NCBI GenBank assembly: GCA_021737265.1
Contig: JAIPEF010000008.1
Span: forward strand, 1 to 40,605
DNA length: 40,605 nt
Source: Desulfocapsa sp.
GTDB lineage: Bacteria > Desulfobacterota > Desulfobulbia > Desulfobulbales > Desulfocapsaceae
Direction: 5' to 3'
Shown here: positions 8,914 to 18,114 of the stretch, piece by piece
Layout of the letters: every line of letters starts with the position of its first letter
How positions within the stretch are numbered: the first letter of the stretch is position 1
The notes under the pieces: model-generated
Databases searched by the model: none
What the model saw: only the letters and a program-made list of their open reading frames with translations
Told to the model about the DNA's origin: nothing
Position numbers and translations under genes: made by a program

Positions 8914-11736
8914 ATGGATTACAGGGATACCCTGAATCTGCCCCAGACCAAGTTTAAGATGAAGGCGAATCTGAACCAGAGAGAACCCCTGTATCTTAAA
9001 CGCTGGGAAAAAGAAGACCTCTACGGAATGCTGCAGGAACATGCTCAAGACAAACCTCTCTATGTCCTCCACGACGGCCCTCCTTATGCCAACGGCCATA
9101 TCCATCTTGGTACTGCCTTTAACAAGATTTTAAAAGATATTATTTTAAAATCCAGACGATTGGCTGGCTTTCAGGCCCCTTATATTCCGGGCTGGGATTG
9201 TCATGGTCTGCCCATTGAACATAATGTCGACCAGGAGTTGGGTGAGAAGAAAAATTCCATTCCCAAACTGTCTAAGCGTGGTGCCTGCCGCAAGTATGCT
9301 GAGAGATGGATTAAGACCCAGAAAGAGGAGTTTAAGCGTCTCGGAGTGATTGGTGACTGGGACAGACCGTATCTCACCATGAATTACGATTATCAGGCCA
9401 GCATTGCCGGGGAATTTAATAAGTTCCTTCTTTCCGGCTCGGTCATTCGCAATAAAAAACCTGTCTATTGGTGCTCAACCTGCACCACAGCCTTGGCTGA
9501 GGCTGAAGTGGAGTATTATGATCACAGTTCACCTTCTATCTATGTGAGGTTTCCTGTAGAGGAAGATCTTTCCGATATTGATCCAGCGCTTGCAGGTGAT
9601 AAGGTATCCGTGGTGATCTGGACCACTACCCCCTGGACCCTGCCGGCCAACCTTGCAGTGGCCTTTCATCCAGATTTTGACTATGCGGCGGTAAATGTAG
9701 GGGATGAAACGCTGATTCTGGCTAAAGAAATGGTGGAATCCGCAATGGAGGAGATGAAGATCAGCAACTATTCAGTAGCTGCCACATTCTCTGCCAAAGG
9801 ACTGGAAAATCGGAAGTGTCGCCATCCCTTCATGGACCGTGACTCCCTGATGGTGCTTGCCAACTATGTGACCCTGGAAGCGGGAACAGGCTGTGTTCAT
9901 ACGGCCCCAGGTCATGGTGCCGACGATTACCTCACCGGCCTTCGCTATGATCTCGAGATCTTCTCGCCCGTTGACAGTGAAGGACGTTACACTGAAGAGG
10001 CAGCTCAGTATGCGGGACAGCAGGTTCCGGAAGTCAACAAAACCATTAACAGTGACATGGCTGCCAGTGGTGCCCTTCTCCATGAAGATGTAATCGTTCA
10101 CAGTTACCCCCACTGCTGGCGCTGTAAAAAACCGGTCATGTATCGGGCCACTCCCCAATGGTTTATTTCCATGGAGATCAATGACCTGCAGAAGAAGGCA
10201 CTCGTCGAGATTGAAAACGTGAAATGGACACCTTCCTGGGGAATGCAGCGAATTCATTCCATGGTAGAAAACCGGCCTGACTGGTGTCTGTCCAGGCAGC
10301 GGACCTGGGGCGTTCCCATTACTGTGGTGAGTTGTGTGTCATGTGGCGAGGTAGTGAAAGATGAGGCCCTTGTTGCGCGCATTGATGAGCTATTCCGTGA
10401 GGAAGGTGCTGATGCCTGGTTTCGCCATGAACTTTCCGACTTTCTTCCAGCCGGTACTACCTGTGTGAGTTGCGGAGCAAGTGAATTTAAAAAGGAAGAA
10501 GATATCCTTGATGTCTGGTTTGATTCCGGGACCTCCCATGCTGCGGTTTGCGAGGCACGTAAAGAATTGCGGTCACCAGCTGATCTCTATCTTGAAGGCA
10601 GTGACCAGCATCGCGGCTGGTTCCAGAGTTCTCTCCTTACCTCTGTCGGGACGAGAGGCCATGCACCCTATAAGGGTGTGTTGACCCACGGCTATGTGGT
10701 AGATGGGCAGGGAAAGAAGATGTCCAAATCCATTGGTAACGTGGTGGCCCCCGGAGAAGTGATTGAGAAATTCGGGGCGGAGATTCTCCGTCTCTGGGTG
10801 TCCAGTGAAGATTACCGTGATGATGTGAAGGTTTCTGATGATATCCTCAAACAGGTTGCTGACAGTTATAGGAAGATTCGTAATACCATCCGTTATATGC
10901 TTGGTAATCTGACTGATTTTAATCCGGAAAGCCATAGCGTGGCTTTTGAGGAGATGGAGGAAATTGATCGTTGGGCACTTGGAAAATTTGAGGAGTTACG
11001 TGAGAAAGTGACTGCTGCCTACGATCAATATGAGTTTCATCCCATTCATCAGGCCTTGAACTACTTCTGTGGCACTACAATGAGTGCTTTTTATCTGGAT
11101 ATCTTAAAGGATCGGCTCTACTGCTCCGGCACAGATTCACCTCTACGCCGTTCTGCCCAGACGGTATTGCACGAGATTCTTGGAGGTCTACTGAAACTGA
11201 TGAGCCCGGTTTTGACGTTTACCACTGCCGAGGCATGGGAATCTTTTAAGGGCCTGGATGAGAATGCGCCACTGGAGGAGAGTATCTTTTTTACTGAATT
11301 TCCTTCTCCTGTTCCTGAAAGAAGGGACCCGGCACAGGAGGAGCGCTGGGGAAAATTGATTCGGGTTCGTTCTGAAATCACCAAAGCCCTTGAAACAGCG
11401 CGTCGTGAAAAGATCGTCGGCCATCCTCTGGAGGCAGAGGTACTGCTCGAGATTGAAGGGGAATGGACAGACTTTATCAAAGAGGAATGGGCGCAGGTCA
11501 AGGATGTGTGCATCATTTCTGCACTGACTCCCTGTGCGGACAGAAGCAGTCTGGCTGATTTGGCTTTCCACGTTAGTGAGGAGATTCCTGGACTTGCCGT
11601 TGCCGTTCGCGCAGCAAAGGGTGAAAAATGTGAGCGCTGCTGGACCCGATCCACCTTTGTGGGCACTGATGCTGAACACCCACAACTTTGTTTGCGCTGC
11701 CTGCAGGTGGTTACCGCCATGGATCTTGAGGCTTAG
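8914..11736 (+). CDS. ileS: isoleucine-tRNA ligase
   Basis: IleS charges tRNA-Ile with isoleucine in the cytoplasm. The 940 residues match the family (E. coli 938). The nucleotide-binding signature is HIHLG at 62-66, with Thr where the last His of HIGH usually sits. The editing domain contains VIWTTTPWTLPANL, and KMSKS appears in GKKMSKSIGN. The C-terminal zinc knuckle is CERCW plus CLRC. A strong AAAGGAG lies upstream of ATG 8914. It begins a long plus-strand operon; lspA starts 8 bases after its stop, a pairing common in proteobacteria. Confidence 0.97.
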   Translation: MDYRDTLNLPQTKFKMKANLNQREPLYLKRWEKEDLYGMLQEHAQDKPLYVLHDGPPYANGHIHLGTAFNKILKDIILKSRRLAGFQAPYIPGWDCHGLPIEHNVDQELGEKKNSIPKLSKRGACRKYAERWIKTQKEEFKRLGVIGDWDRPYLTMNYDYQASIAGEFNKFLLSGSVIRNKKPVYWCSTCTTALAEAEVEYYDHSSPSIYVRFPVEEDLSDIDPALAGDKVSVVIWTTTPWTLPANLAVAFHPDFDYAAVNVGDETLILAKEMVESAMEEMKISNYSVAATFSAKGLENRKCRHPFMDRDSLMVLANYVTLEAGTGCVHTAPGHGADDYLTGLRYDLEIFSPVDSEGRYTEEAAQYAGQQVPEVNKTINSDMAASGALLHEDVIVHSYPHCWRCKKPVMYRATPQWFISMEINDLQKKALVEIENVKWTPSWGMQRIHSMVENRPDWCLSRQRTWGVPITVVSCVSCGEVVKDEALVARIDELFREEGADAWFRHELSDFLPAGTTCVSCGASEFKKEEDILDVWFDSGTSHAAVCEARKELRSPADLYLEGSDQHRGWFQSSLLTSVGTRGHAPYKGVLTHGYVVDGQGKKMSKSIGNVVAPGEVIEKFGAEILRLWVSSEDYRDDVKVSDDILKQVADSYRKIRNTIRYMLGNLTDFNPESHSVAFEEMEEIDRWALGKFEELREKVTAAYDQYEFHPIHQALNYFCGTTMSAFYLDILKDRLYCSGTDSPLRRSAQTVLHEILGGLLKLMSPVLTFTTAEAWESFKGLDENAPLEESIFFTEFPSPVPERRDPAQEERWGKLIRVRSEITKALETARREKIVGHPLEAEVLLEIEGEWTDFIKEEWAQVKDVCIISALTPCADRSSLADLAFHVSEEIPGLAVAVRAAKGEKCERCWTRSTFVGTDAEHPQLCLRCLQVVTAMDLEA

Positions 11737-11744
11737 CGGTAACA

Positions 11745-12230
11745 GTGTTAGGTTTTTTTCTGCTGATCCTGGTGATTGCACTTGATCAGTTAAGCAAAGT
11801 GCTGATTGTAAACAGTTTCCATTTGCACGAGTCTCTGGAGATTGTTCCGGGCCTTTTCAGTCTCACCTACCTCACTAACAAGGGGGCAGCCTTCGGGTTC
11901 CTGGCAGGAGTGGATGCTGCCTGGCGGCATTATTTCTTCCTCTGTCTGGCTTCTGTTGCCCTTGTGTTCTTAACCATTGCCTGGTACCGGATGCGAAAGA
12001 GTCATCCATTCTACGGTCCGGCCCTGGCAATGATAGCAGGAGGGGCCATTGGTAATGTGATTGATCGCGTACGCATAGGTGCTGTGGTTGATTTTTTGGA
12101 TTTCTATATCGCGGGTCATCACTGGCCGGCATTTAATGTGGCCGACTCTGCTATTACGGTGGGTGTGGGTCTGTTTTTAGTGGCAAATTTTCTGGAAGAA
12201 AAACGGAAGAACAATAAGGGACAGCAATGA
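11745..12230 (+). CDS. lspA: lipoprotein signal peptidase
   Basis: LspA is the inner-membrane aspartyl peptidase (signal peptidase II) that cleaves prolipoproteins at the lipobox Cys after diacylglyceryl transfer. Four hydrophobic segments are visible. The catalytic aspartates are Asp116 in GAVVDFLDF and Asp134 in FNVADSAI, preceded by GNVIDRVRIG. At 161 residues it has family length. It starts with GTG 8 bases after ileS, and its TGA overlaps the fabD ATG. Several likely lipoprotein substrates occur in this window. Confidence 0.95.
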   Translation: MLGFFLLILVIALDQLSKVLIVNSFHLHESLEIVPGLFSLTYLTNKGAAFGFLAGVDAAWRHYFFLCLASVALVFLTIAWYRMRKSHPFYGPALAMIAGGAIGNVIDRVRIGAVVDFLDFYIAGHHWPAFNVADSAITVGVGLFLVANFLEEKRKNNKGQQ

Positions 12231-13171
12231 AAATAGCAGTACTTTTTCCCGGCCAGGGATCCCAGTTTCTTGGGATGGGACGTGAATTCATCGATTCGGA
12301 CAGTGATTGTGCAGCCATCATGAAAATGGCTGCCTCTGTCTGCGATTTTCCCCTGGAAAGCCTATGTCAGGAAGGTCCCATGGAAGAACTGACCAGGGCG
12401 ATCCATCTTCAACCTGCGATCACCGTGACCAATCTCATCTGTTATCAGGGTCTCAAAAGGGCCTGGGGTGATTCGCTTTCCGCTGCCTGTTTTGCAGGGC
12501 ATAGCCTTGGAGAGTATTCTGCTCTCTGCGCTGCAGGAGTGTTGAGTGTTGAAGACACGATCCGTCTTGTCATCAAACGTGGTGCGTTGATGGAGCGAGA
12601 GGGACAGAAAAATCCCGGGGGGATGCGGGCTGTGATCGGCAAAACCATAGATGAGGTTGAAGAAATTATTGCAGAGTGCAGCGGTGCTGGAATTGTGACT
12701 GCCGCAAACTATAATACAGAGCTGCAGATTGTTATTTCCGGAAGTATTGATGGCCTTGATAGTGTAGAAAAGATTGCTACGATGGATGGGGCCCGTGTCA
12801 TTCCTCTTGCCGTAAGCGTTGCCAACCATAGCCCATTGGTGGCTGAGGCCGTTCCTGATTTCTCAGATTTTATGAGCGGGGTAAGCTTTAACAAACCAGC
12901 GACTCCGGTTTATTTTAATGTCTCTGCAAAACCGGAGCAGGATACAGATAAAATAAAAGAGATGATGGCAAGTCAGATAGCCTCCCGGGTGCGCTGGTTT
13001 GAAATTATCAGCACCATGATTGATGAGGGTGTCGATACCTTCATTGAAGTGGGCCCGAAGACTGTGCTGAAGGGGATGATGCGTAAAATTGCCCCTAAAG
13101 GCTATAGCTACAAGGCACTGCAATTTGATACGCCGGAAGGTTTGGCTAAATGTATGGATAAGTTGGGCTGA
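12227..13171 (+). CDS. fabD: malonyl-CoA:ACP transacylase
   Basis: FabD transfers malonyl from CoA to acyl carrier protein. The 314-residue protein has the oxyanion motif FPGQGSQ at 7-13, the nucleophile elbow GHSLGEYSA with Ser93, and the catalytic His201 in VANHSPLV. It overlaps lspA by four bases (ATGA). Its TGA shares bases with an ATG that opens the first of two tiny frames leading to bioB. Its position before the biotin genes is suggestive, because malonyl-ACP is the substrate of BioC. Confidence 0.96.
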   Translation: MKIAVLFPGQGSQFLGMGREFIDSDSDCAAIMKMAASVCDFPLESLCQEGPMEELTRAIHLQPAITVTNLICYQGLKRAWGDSLSAACFAGHSLGEYSALCAAGVLSVEDTIRLVIKRGALMEREGQKNPGGMRAVIGKTIDEVEEIIAECSGAGIVTAANYNTELQIVISGSIDGLDSVEKIATMDGARVIPLAVSVANHSPLVAEAVPDFSDFMSGVSFNKPATPVYFNVSAKPEQDTDKIKEMMASQIASRVRWFEIISTMIDEGVDTFIEVGPKTVLKGMMRKIAPKGYSYKALQFDTPEGLAKCMDKLG

Positions 13172-13226
13172 TGGTAACTGTTCAGGAGCATACTCAATGA
13201 GTGATCCTTTACTGGTATCCATATGA
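13171..13226 (+). promoter_or_regulatory. two chained 9-codon mini-ORFs leading into bioB
   Basis: The fabD stop (TGATG) overlaps an ATG at 13171 opening MVTVQEHTQ-stop (13171-13200). That stop overlaps an ATG at 13197 opening MSDPLLVSI-stop (13197-13226), whose TGA overlaps the bioB ATG at 13223. The second mini-ORF has a good ribosome site, CAGGAG at 13183-13188. bioB itself has no evident Shine-Dalgarno. This looks like a translational coupling leader, but no expression evidence is available. Confidence 0.4.
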
Positions 13227-14209
13227 TAGAACGCTGCCTAGAGATAATCCATCAGGGCGGAGAAATCAATTTTGAACAGGCTTCAGTCCTGGCAGAAAAG
13301 GCCGACCTTGCGGAATTATGCCATGCTGCCGTTGAGCTTACCCGTAAAATCCATGGTAAGCATTTTGACCTCTGCTCCATCATTAACGCCAGGTCCGGAA
13401 AATGTTCAGAGGATTGTCGTTACTGCGCCCAATCTTCCCGCTATAATACAGACATTGATAGATACGAGCAGATTGATGAAGACACTGCCCTTGCCCAGGC
13501 CCGGGAAAATGATGCCTACGGAATAAAACGTCTCTCCCTTGTCACTGCCGGTCGCAGCCTCAAACCAGAGCAGATCGAGGGTATGGGGAAGATGTATAAG
13601 GCCATGGAGGAGGAAACGGATCTTCTGTTTTGTGCCTCCATGGGTTTTCTTACTCCAGAAACTGCCGCACAACTCGTTGCATTTGGTGTTCGCAGATATC
13701 ACTGTAACCTTGAGACCTGCCGTGAATTTTTTCCCTCCATTTGTTCCACCCATACCTGGGAGGAAAAGGTGCAAACGCTGCAGATTGCCCGTACTGCCGG
13801 TATGGATATCTGCTCCGGCGGGATAATCGGTATGGGGGAAACCCTTATCCAGCGCTTGCAACTGGCCTTTGAGTTGCGGCAATTGAAGGTGCTTTCTATT
13901 CCCATCAACATTCTTACCCCCATTGATTCCACCCCTCTGGCAGCCATGAAGCCTCTTCCCCTCGAGGATGTCCTGCGCTGTGTGGCAATGTTTCGTCTTA
14001 TCAATCCCCAGGCAATTATCCGCATTGCCGGTGGTCGTGGACGTTTCGGGGAAAATCAGTACAAAATGTTTTCAGCAGGCGCAAATGGTGCCATTGTCGG
14101 TGATTACCTCACCACCGCAGGTTCCGGGGTGCAACGTGATCTGGAAGAATTGGAGAAACTTGACTTTGATTTGATCGCTTCCAGGCAGGGGCGCAGAAAT
14201 GACTCCTGA
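13223..14209 (+). CDS. bioB: biotin synthase
   Basis: BioB is the radical SAM enzyme that inserts sulfur into dethiobiotin, the last step of biotin synthesis. The 328-residue protein carries the cluster motif CSEDCRYC (Cys61, Cys65, Cys68) that binds the SAM-activating 4Fe-4S cluster. Further family segments are YHCNLET and CSGGIIGMGET, which include ligands of the sacrificial 2Fe-2S cluster. The start at 13223 fits family N-termini; it lacks a clear ribosome site and may be coupled to the preceding mini-ORF. Its end overlaps bioA by 11 bases. Confidence 0.97.
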   Translation: MIERCLEIIHQGGEINFEQASVLAEKADLAELCHAAVELTRKIHGKHFDLCSIINARSGKCSEDCRYCAQSSRYNTDIDRYEQIDEDTALAQARENDAYGIKRLSLVTAGRSLKPEQIEGMGKMYKAMEEETDLLFCASMGFLTPETAAQLVAFGVRRYHCNLETCREFFPSICSTHTWEEKVQTLQIARTAGMDICSGGIIGMGETLIQRLQLAFELRQLKVLSIPINILTPIDSTPLAAMKPLPLEDVLRCVAMFRLINPQAIIRIAGGRGRFGENQYKMFSAGANGAIVGDYLTTAGSGVQRDLEELEKLDFDLIASRQGRRNDS

Positions 14210-15488
14210 AGAGCTTCTGGCCTACGATAAAGAGCATCTCTGGCATCCATACACATCAATTACCCTTCCGCTATCCGTATATGCTGTGGAATCTGCTGCT
14301 GGTGTTCGTCTTCGTCTTACTGACGGTCGTGAACTCATCGATGGCATGGCTTCCTGGTGGTCAGTGATTCATGGCTATAACCATCCTCTACTCACAGCAA
14401 CCCTGCAGGAACAGGCTGGTCGTCTTTCCCACGTAATGTTTGGCGGGCTCACCCATGAGCCTGCTGTGCAACTGGCCCGCTCCCTTGTGGATATCACTCC
14501 GGCTGGTCTCGATCTGGTCTTCTTTGCTGATTCCGGATCTGTCGCCGTGGAAGTTGCCATGAAGATGGCCATCCAGTATTACCACGGGGCGGGAAAGCCG
14601 GCTAAAAAACAATTCCTCACCATCCGTTCAGGCTACCATGGTGATGTGTTTCACTGCATGTCTGTCTCTGACCCGGTAAACGGAATGCATAGCCTGTTTA
14701 CTGGTGTTCTACCCGAATATTTTTTCGCAGATAAACCGCAATGTGCTTTTGCGGATGAATGGCGGGATGATGATATTGTATCTTTTAGTGAACTCATTGA
14801 AAGACATCACCATGAACTCTGCGCTGTGATTCTGGAACCCATTGTCCAGGGAGCAGGAGGCATGCGATTCTACCACCCTGAGTATCTGCGGCGGGTGCGA
14901 GCACTTTGTGACCAGTACGATGTGCTGCTTATAGCCGATGAAATTGCCACCGGTTTTGGCCGGAGCGGAAAGCTCTTTGCCTGTGAACATGCAGATGTAG
15001 TGCCGGATATTCTCTGTCTTGGCAAGGCACTCACCGGTGGGTATATGAGCCTTGCCGCAGTCCTTACCAAAAGGATCGTTGGGGAGATGATTTCAAAGGG
15101 AGATCCCGGAGTTTTTATGCATGGGCCCACCTTCATGGCCAATCCTCTGGCCTGTGCTGTGGCTCATGCCTCGGTGCAGCTGCTCCTTGAGTCCAACTGG
15201 CAGGAACAAATAAAAGCCATTGAGCAGAAACTTGAGCAGGGACTTGCACCCTGTCGTGACTTGGCAACGGTGAAAGAGGTTCGGGTTTTAGGGGCAATTG
15301 GTGTAGTGGAGATGAGAGAGGCGGTTGACATGGCGAGCATCCAGCCAGCCTTTGTCGAGAAAGGGGTCTGGGTTCGGCCCTTTGGACGCCTGGTATATGT
15401 GATGCCGCCATACTGCATGAGCACAGAGGATCTCCAGAGCTTGACCGGGGCAATCTGCCAGGTGCTGGCGGAGGAACAGCAGCTGTGA
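14199..15488 (+). CDS. bioA: adenosylmethionine-8-amino-7-oxononanoate aminotransferase
   Basis: BioA is a class III PLP aminotransferase that uses SAM as amino donor to convert 7-keto-8-aminopelargonate to 7,8-diaminopelargonate. It begins LWHPYTSI, as BioA does, and has WWSVIHGYNHP near 50, LIADEIATGFGR near 246 and the PLP lysine in CLGKALTGGY near 275, then HGPTFMANPLACA. The length of 429 is normal. It overlaps bioB by 11 bases and bioF by four (GTGA). Confidence 0.96.
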   Translation: MTPEELLAYDKEHLWHPYTSITLPLSVYAVESAAGVRLRLTDGRELIDGMASWWSVIHGYNHPLLTATLQEQAGRLSHVMFGGLTHEPAVQLARSLVDITPAGLDLVFFADSGSVAVEVAMKMAIQYYHGAGKPAKKQFLTIRSGYHGDVFHCMSVSDPVNGMHSLFTGVLPEYFFADKPQCAFADEWRDDDIVSFSELIERHHHELCAVILEPIVQGAGGMRFYHPEYLRRVRALCDQYDVLLIADEIATGFGRSGKLFACEHADVVPDILCLGKALTGGYMSLAAVLTKRIVGEMISKGDPGVFMHGPTFMANPLACAVAHASVQLLLESNWQEQIKAIEQKLEQGLAPCRDLATVKEVRVLGAIGVVEMREAVDMASIQPAFVEKGVWVRPFGRLVYVMPPYCMSTEDLQSLTGAICQVLAEEQQL

Positions 15489-16672
15489 TTTCCCGTTACT
15501 CCAAAAAACTTCAGGATCTTGAGGCAAAAGGGCGATTACGAAGCCTGAAGCCTCTCGGCCATGATGGTCCAGGGATTGTCAACTACCATGGAAGACCTCT
15601 TCTCAATCTCAGTTCCAATGATTATCTGGGGATTGGGGAAGATGTTTTGTTGCGGGAAACTTTTTATCAGTCACAATCTTCTGAAAATGCAGATGATTTC
15701 AGGTTGACCGCCGCATCATCCAGGCTGCTTGCCGGTGACAGTCAGCTTGCTCATGATCTTGAACATGATTTAGCTTCCGCCTATCAGAGTGAAGCGGCCC
15801 TTCTCTTTAACTCGGGTTACCATGCCAATATCGGTATTTTGCCGGCATTGTACGGGAAGGGTGATCTGATCCTTTCTGACAAGCTCAACCACGCCTCGAT
15901 CCATGATGCGCTCAGCCTCACACGTGCTGATCATAGGCGTTTTCATCATTGTGACTATGAACAGGTACGCAGCCTGCTGATAAAATATCGGGAACAGTAT
16001 GATCAGGTGGTGATTGTTACTGAGTCCGTTTTCAGTATGGATGGTGATGTGGCTGATCTTCAGCATCTGGTTGAGTTGAAGGAGAAATTTAATGCTGCAC
16101 TCTATGTCGATGAGGCCCATGGTATTGGTCTGTACGGACAAAAAGGTCTGGGAAAGGTTGAAGAAATGGGTCTGCTCGGTCACGTTGATCTCCTGGTGGG
16201 GACTTTCGGCAAAGGGTTGGCCTCCATCGGTGCCTTTGTCTGTTGTTCCAGTGAAATTCGGAATTTTCTCATCAATCACAGCCGATCATTTATTTTTACA
16301 ACTGCCTTGCCGCCTGTAACCCTGAACTGGAACCGATTCGTTTTTCTCCATATGCTTGGTATGGAAGAGGAACGGTATCATCTGCAGCAGATTTCAAAAC
16401 AACTCCGTCTGCAACTGCAGGAAAAGGGAATAGTGACAAGGGGCAGCACGAATATTGTACCGATCCTGATTGGTGAGGATAGTCGGGCTCTTCACCAGGC
16501 AGAGGCCATGCAGCAACACGGCTTTCTTATCCTTCCGGTCCGCCCGCCTGCTGTGTCGGAGGGGAGTGCCCGGTTTCGGCTGTCTCTTTGTGCCAACATG
16601 CAGTGGCAGGATCTGCAAGCACTTCCTGAATTACTTGCCGCAATGAGAGGCGCAAAAAAAAGTGAAAAGTAA
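15485..16672 (+). CDS. bioF: 8-amino-7-oxononanoate synthase
   Basis: BioF is the PLP alpha-oxoamine synthase that condenses pimeloyl-ACP (or -CoA) with alanine. Family segments are LNLSSNDYLGIG near 40, LLFNSGYHANIG near 110, the PLP-contacting YVDEAHGIGLYG near 205 and the lysine in GTFGKGLASIGAF near 243. It has 395 residues. It starts with GTG overlapping the bioA stop and overlaps bioG by 11 bases. It belongs to the tight bioBAFGCD run. Confidence 0.95.
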   Translation: MISRYSKKLQDLEAKGRLRSLKPLGHDGPGIVNYHGRPLLNLSSNDYLGIGEDVLLRETFYQSQSSENADDFRLTAASSRLLAGDSQLAHDLEHDLASAYQSEAALLFNSGYHANIGILPALYGKGDLILSDKLNHASIHDALSLTRADHRRFHHCDYEQVRSLLIKYREQYDQVVIVTESVFSMDGDVADLQHLVELKEKFNAALYVDEAHGIGLYGQKGLGKVEEMGLLGHVDLLVGTFGKGLASIGAFVCCSSEIRNFLINHSRSFIFTTALPPVTLNWNRFVFLHMLGMEEERYHLQQISKQLRLQLQEKGIVTRGSTNIVPILIGEDSRALHQAEAMQQHGFLILPVRPPAVSEGSARFRLSLCANMQWQDLQALPELLAAMRGAKKSEK

Positions 16673-17333
16673 GTGGTTGTATAGGAGAGAGAGCAATAAA
16701 CTGATTATCTTCTGTAATGGCTGGGGTATGGATGAGCGCCCTTTTGCCGGCCTTGAAAGTCATGACTGGGATGTCCTCATGTTGTATGATTATGTTGACC
16801 TTGTGCCGGATCAGGACCTGGAAGGGTTGTTTAACAGTTATGAAGAGACGGCTCTTATTGCCTGGTCCATGGGGGTATGGGTCGGACAGCAGATATTCGC
16901 CCCATACCGTCAGCAGTTGCATACAACTCTTGCCGCGAATGGAACACTCTGTCCTATTGATGACCGGTTTGGAATTCCACAAGATGTTGCCCAGTCCACA
17001 TTGGAGCATTTTAACGAAAAGCAACGCTTAAAATTTTACCACCGGATGTGCAGGGATCGCGAAAGCTATCGTCGATTTGTAAGAGAGCAGCCCGCACGCA
17101 GTGTGGAAAATCAGAAAAAAGAGTTACATGCTCTTCTGGAAACTGTCGGATGTAATCCGCAAGAGAAGTCTCTCTACCAGAGGACTCTTGTGGCAGACCA
17201 TGATTTTATCATGCCCACCTCCAATCAATTGAACTTCTGGCCGGAAAAGATGGTGAAGCGGCTCGACGGATACCATTTTCTGTTTTACTCTTACCGGAGT
17301 TGGGATGAGATTGTTGGTGAGGCCGAAGGCTGA
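16662..17333 (+). CDS. bioG: pimeloyl-ACP methyl ester esterase BioG
   Basis: BioG (DUF452) is an alpha/beta hydrolase that removes the methyl mask from pimeloyl-ACP, replacing BioH. The 223 residues show the short N-terminal strand and FCNGWGMDERPF near 17-28, the nucleophile elbow AWSMGV with Ser69, an acid candidate in LCPIDDRFGIP, and the C-terminal histidine in DGYHFLFYSY. The start is GTG. It sits between bioF and bioC, the usual place of this esterase. Its stop lies just upstream of the chosen bioC ATG. Confidence 0.93.
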   Translation: MKSKWLYRRESNKLIIFCNGWGMDERPFAGLESHDWDVLMLYDYVDLVPDQDLEGLFNSYEETALIAWSMGVWVGQQIFAPYRQQLHTTLAANGTLCPIDDRFGIPQDVAQSTLEHFNEKQRLKFYHRMCRDRESYRRFVREQPARSVENQKKELHALLETVGCNPQEKSLYQRTLVADHDFIMPTSNQLNFWPEKMVKRLDGYHFLFYSYRSWDEIVGEAEG

Positions 17334-17343
17334 AGGTGCATGG

Positions 17344-18114
17344 ATGGTTCTGTCTCTTGATAAGGATAATATAGCACGATGTTTTCGTCGCAGTCTGTCC
17401 ACCTATGATGAGGCGGCAATTGTCCAGAACAGGATGGCAGTCCACCTCCTCCAGATGCTTGAAAATCTTCCCGACAGTGTGTTTCGATCCGTTTTGGAAG
17501 TCGGTTGCTGTACCGGAGTGCTTACGGAGATGCTCTGTCGGGAGAAACCGGTTGCAAGTCTTTTTTTGAATGATCTGGTCCCCGATTTTGAGGGTGTGGT
17601 CCTTTCCAGGCTGGAAAAGAATAGTACTATAGAGCTTAATTCCTGTTTTGGGGATATAGAAAAAATAGATCTGCCAGCAGAGCTTTCCCTGGTCCTCTCC
17701 GGGGCCACCTTTCAATGGCTCAGTGATCTCCCCTCTTTTCTCAGCCGCCTTGGCAGCGAACTTGGGACCGGGACTTACCTGGCCTTTTCCCTCTTCGGAC
17801 CCGGAACCTTGAAAGAATTTTCCCAGCTTACTTCAGTGGAGTTGAATTACTACCCACATTCTCAGATTATTGCTATGTTAAAACAGGATTTTATCCTTGA
17901 GGGGCATGATCATTTTCAGGAGCAAATCTTCTTCCCATCGGTGCGTGAGATTATGGGTCATATCCGGAAAACTGGGGTAGGGGGAGTCAGTGAATATCGC
18001 TGGAGTAAAGAGTCGCTTCGCCGATTTATAGATGGCTATCTGCAGGAGTTTGGCGAAGAGAGAGGATTGCCAGTGAGTTATGTGTCTTCCTGTTTTGTGG
18101 CCAGGAGGCGCTGA
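17344..18114 (+). CDS. bioC: malonyl-ACP O-methyltransferase BioC
   Basis: BioC methylates the free carboxyl of malonyl-ACP so the fatty acid machinery can elongate it toward pimelate. The start at 17344 gives 256 residues (E. coli 251) and an N-terminus DKDNIARCFRRSLSTYDEAA that fits the family; it has AAGG seven bases upstream. ATG 17305, which overlaps bioG and has GGAG, would add 13 residues. SAM motif I reads VLEVGCCTG at about 50-58, with GCCTG in place of GCGTG. The stop overlaps the bioD ATG (TGATG). Confidence 0.93.
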   Translation: MVLSLDKDNIARCFRRSLSTYDEAAIVQNRMAVHLLQMLENLPDSVFRSVLEVGCCTGVLTEMLCREKPVASLFLNDLVPDFEGVVLSRLEKNSTIELNSCFGDIEKIDLPAELSLVLSGATFQWLSDLPSFLSRLGSELGTGTYLAFSLFGPGTLKEFSQLTSVELNYYPHSQIIAMLKQDFILEGHDHFQEQIFFPSVREIMGHIRKTGVGGVSEYRWSKESLRRFIDGYLQEFGEERGLPVSYVSSCFVARRR

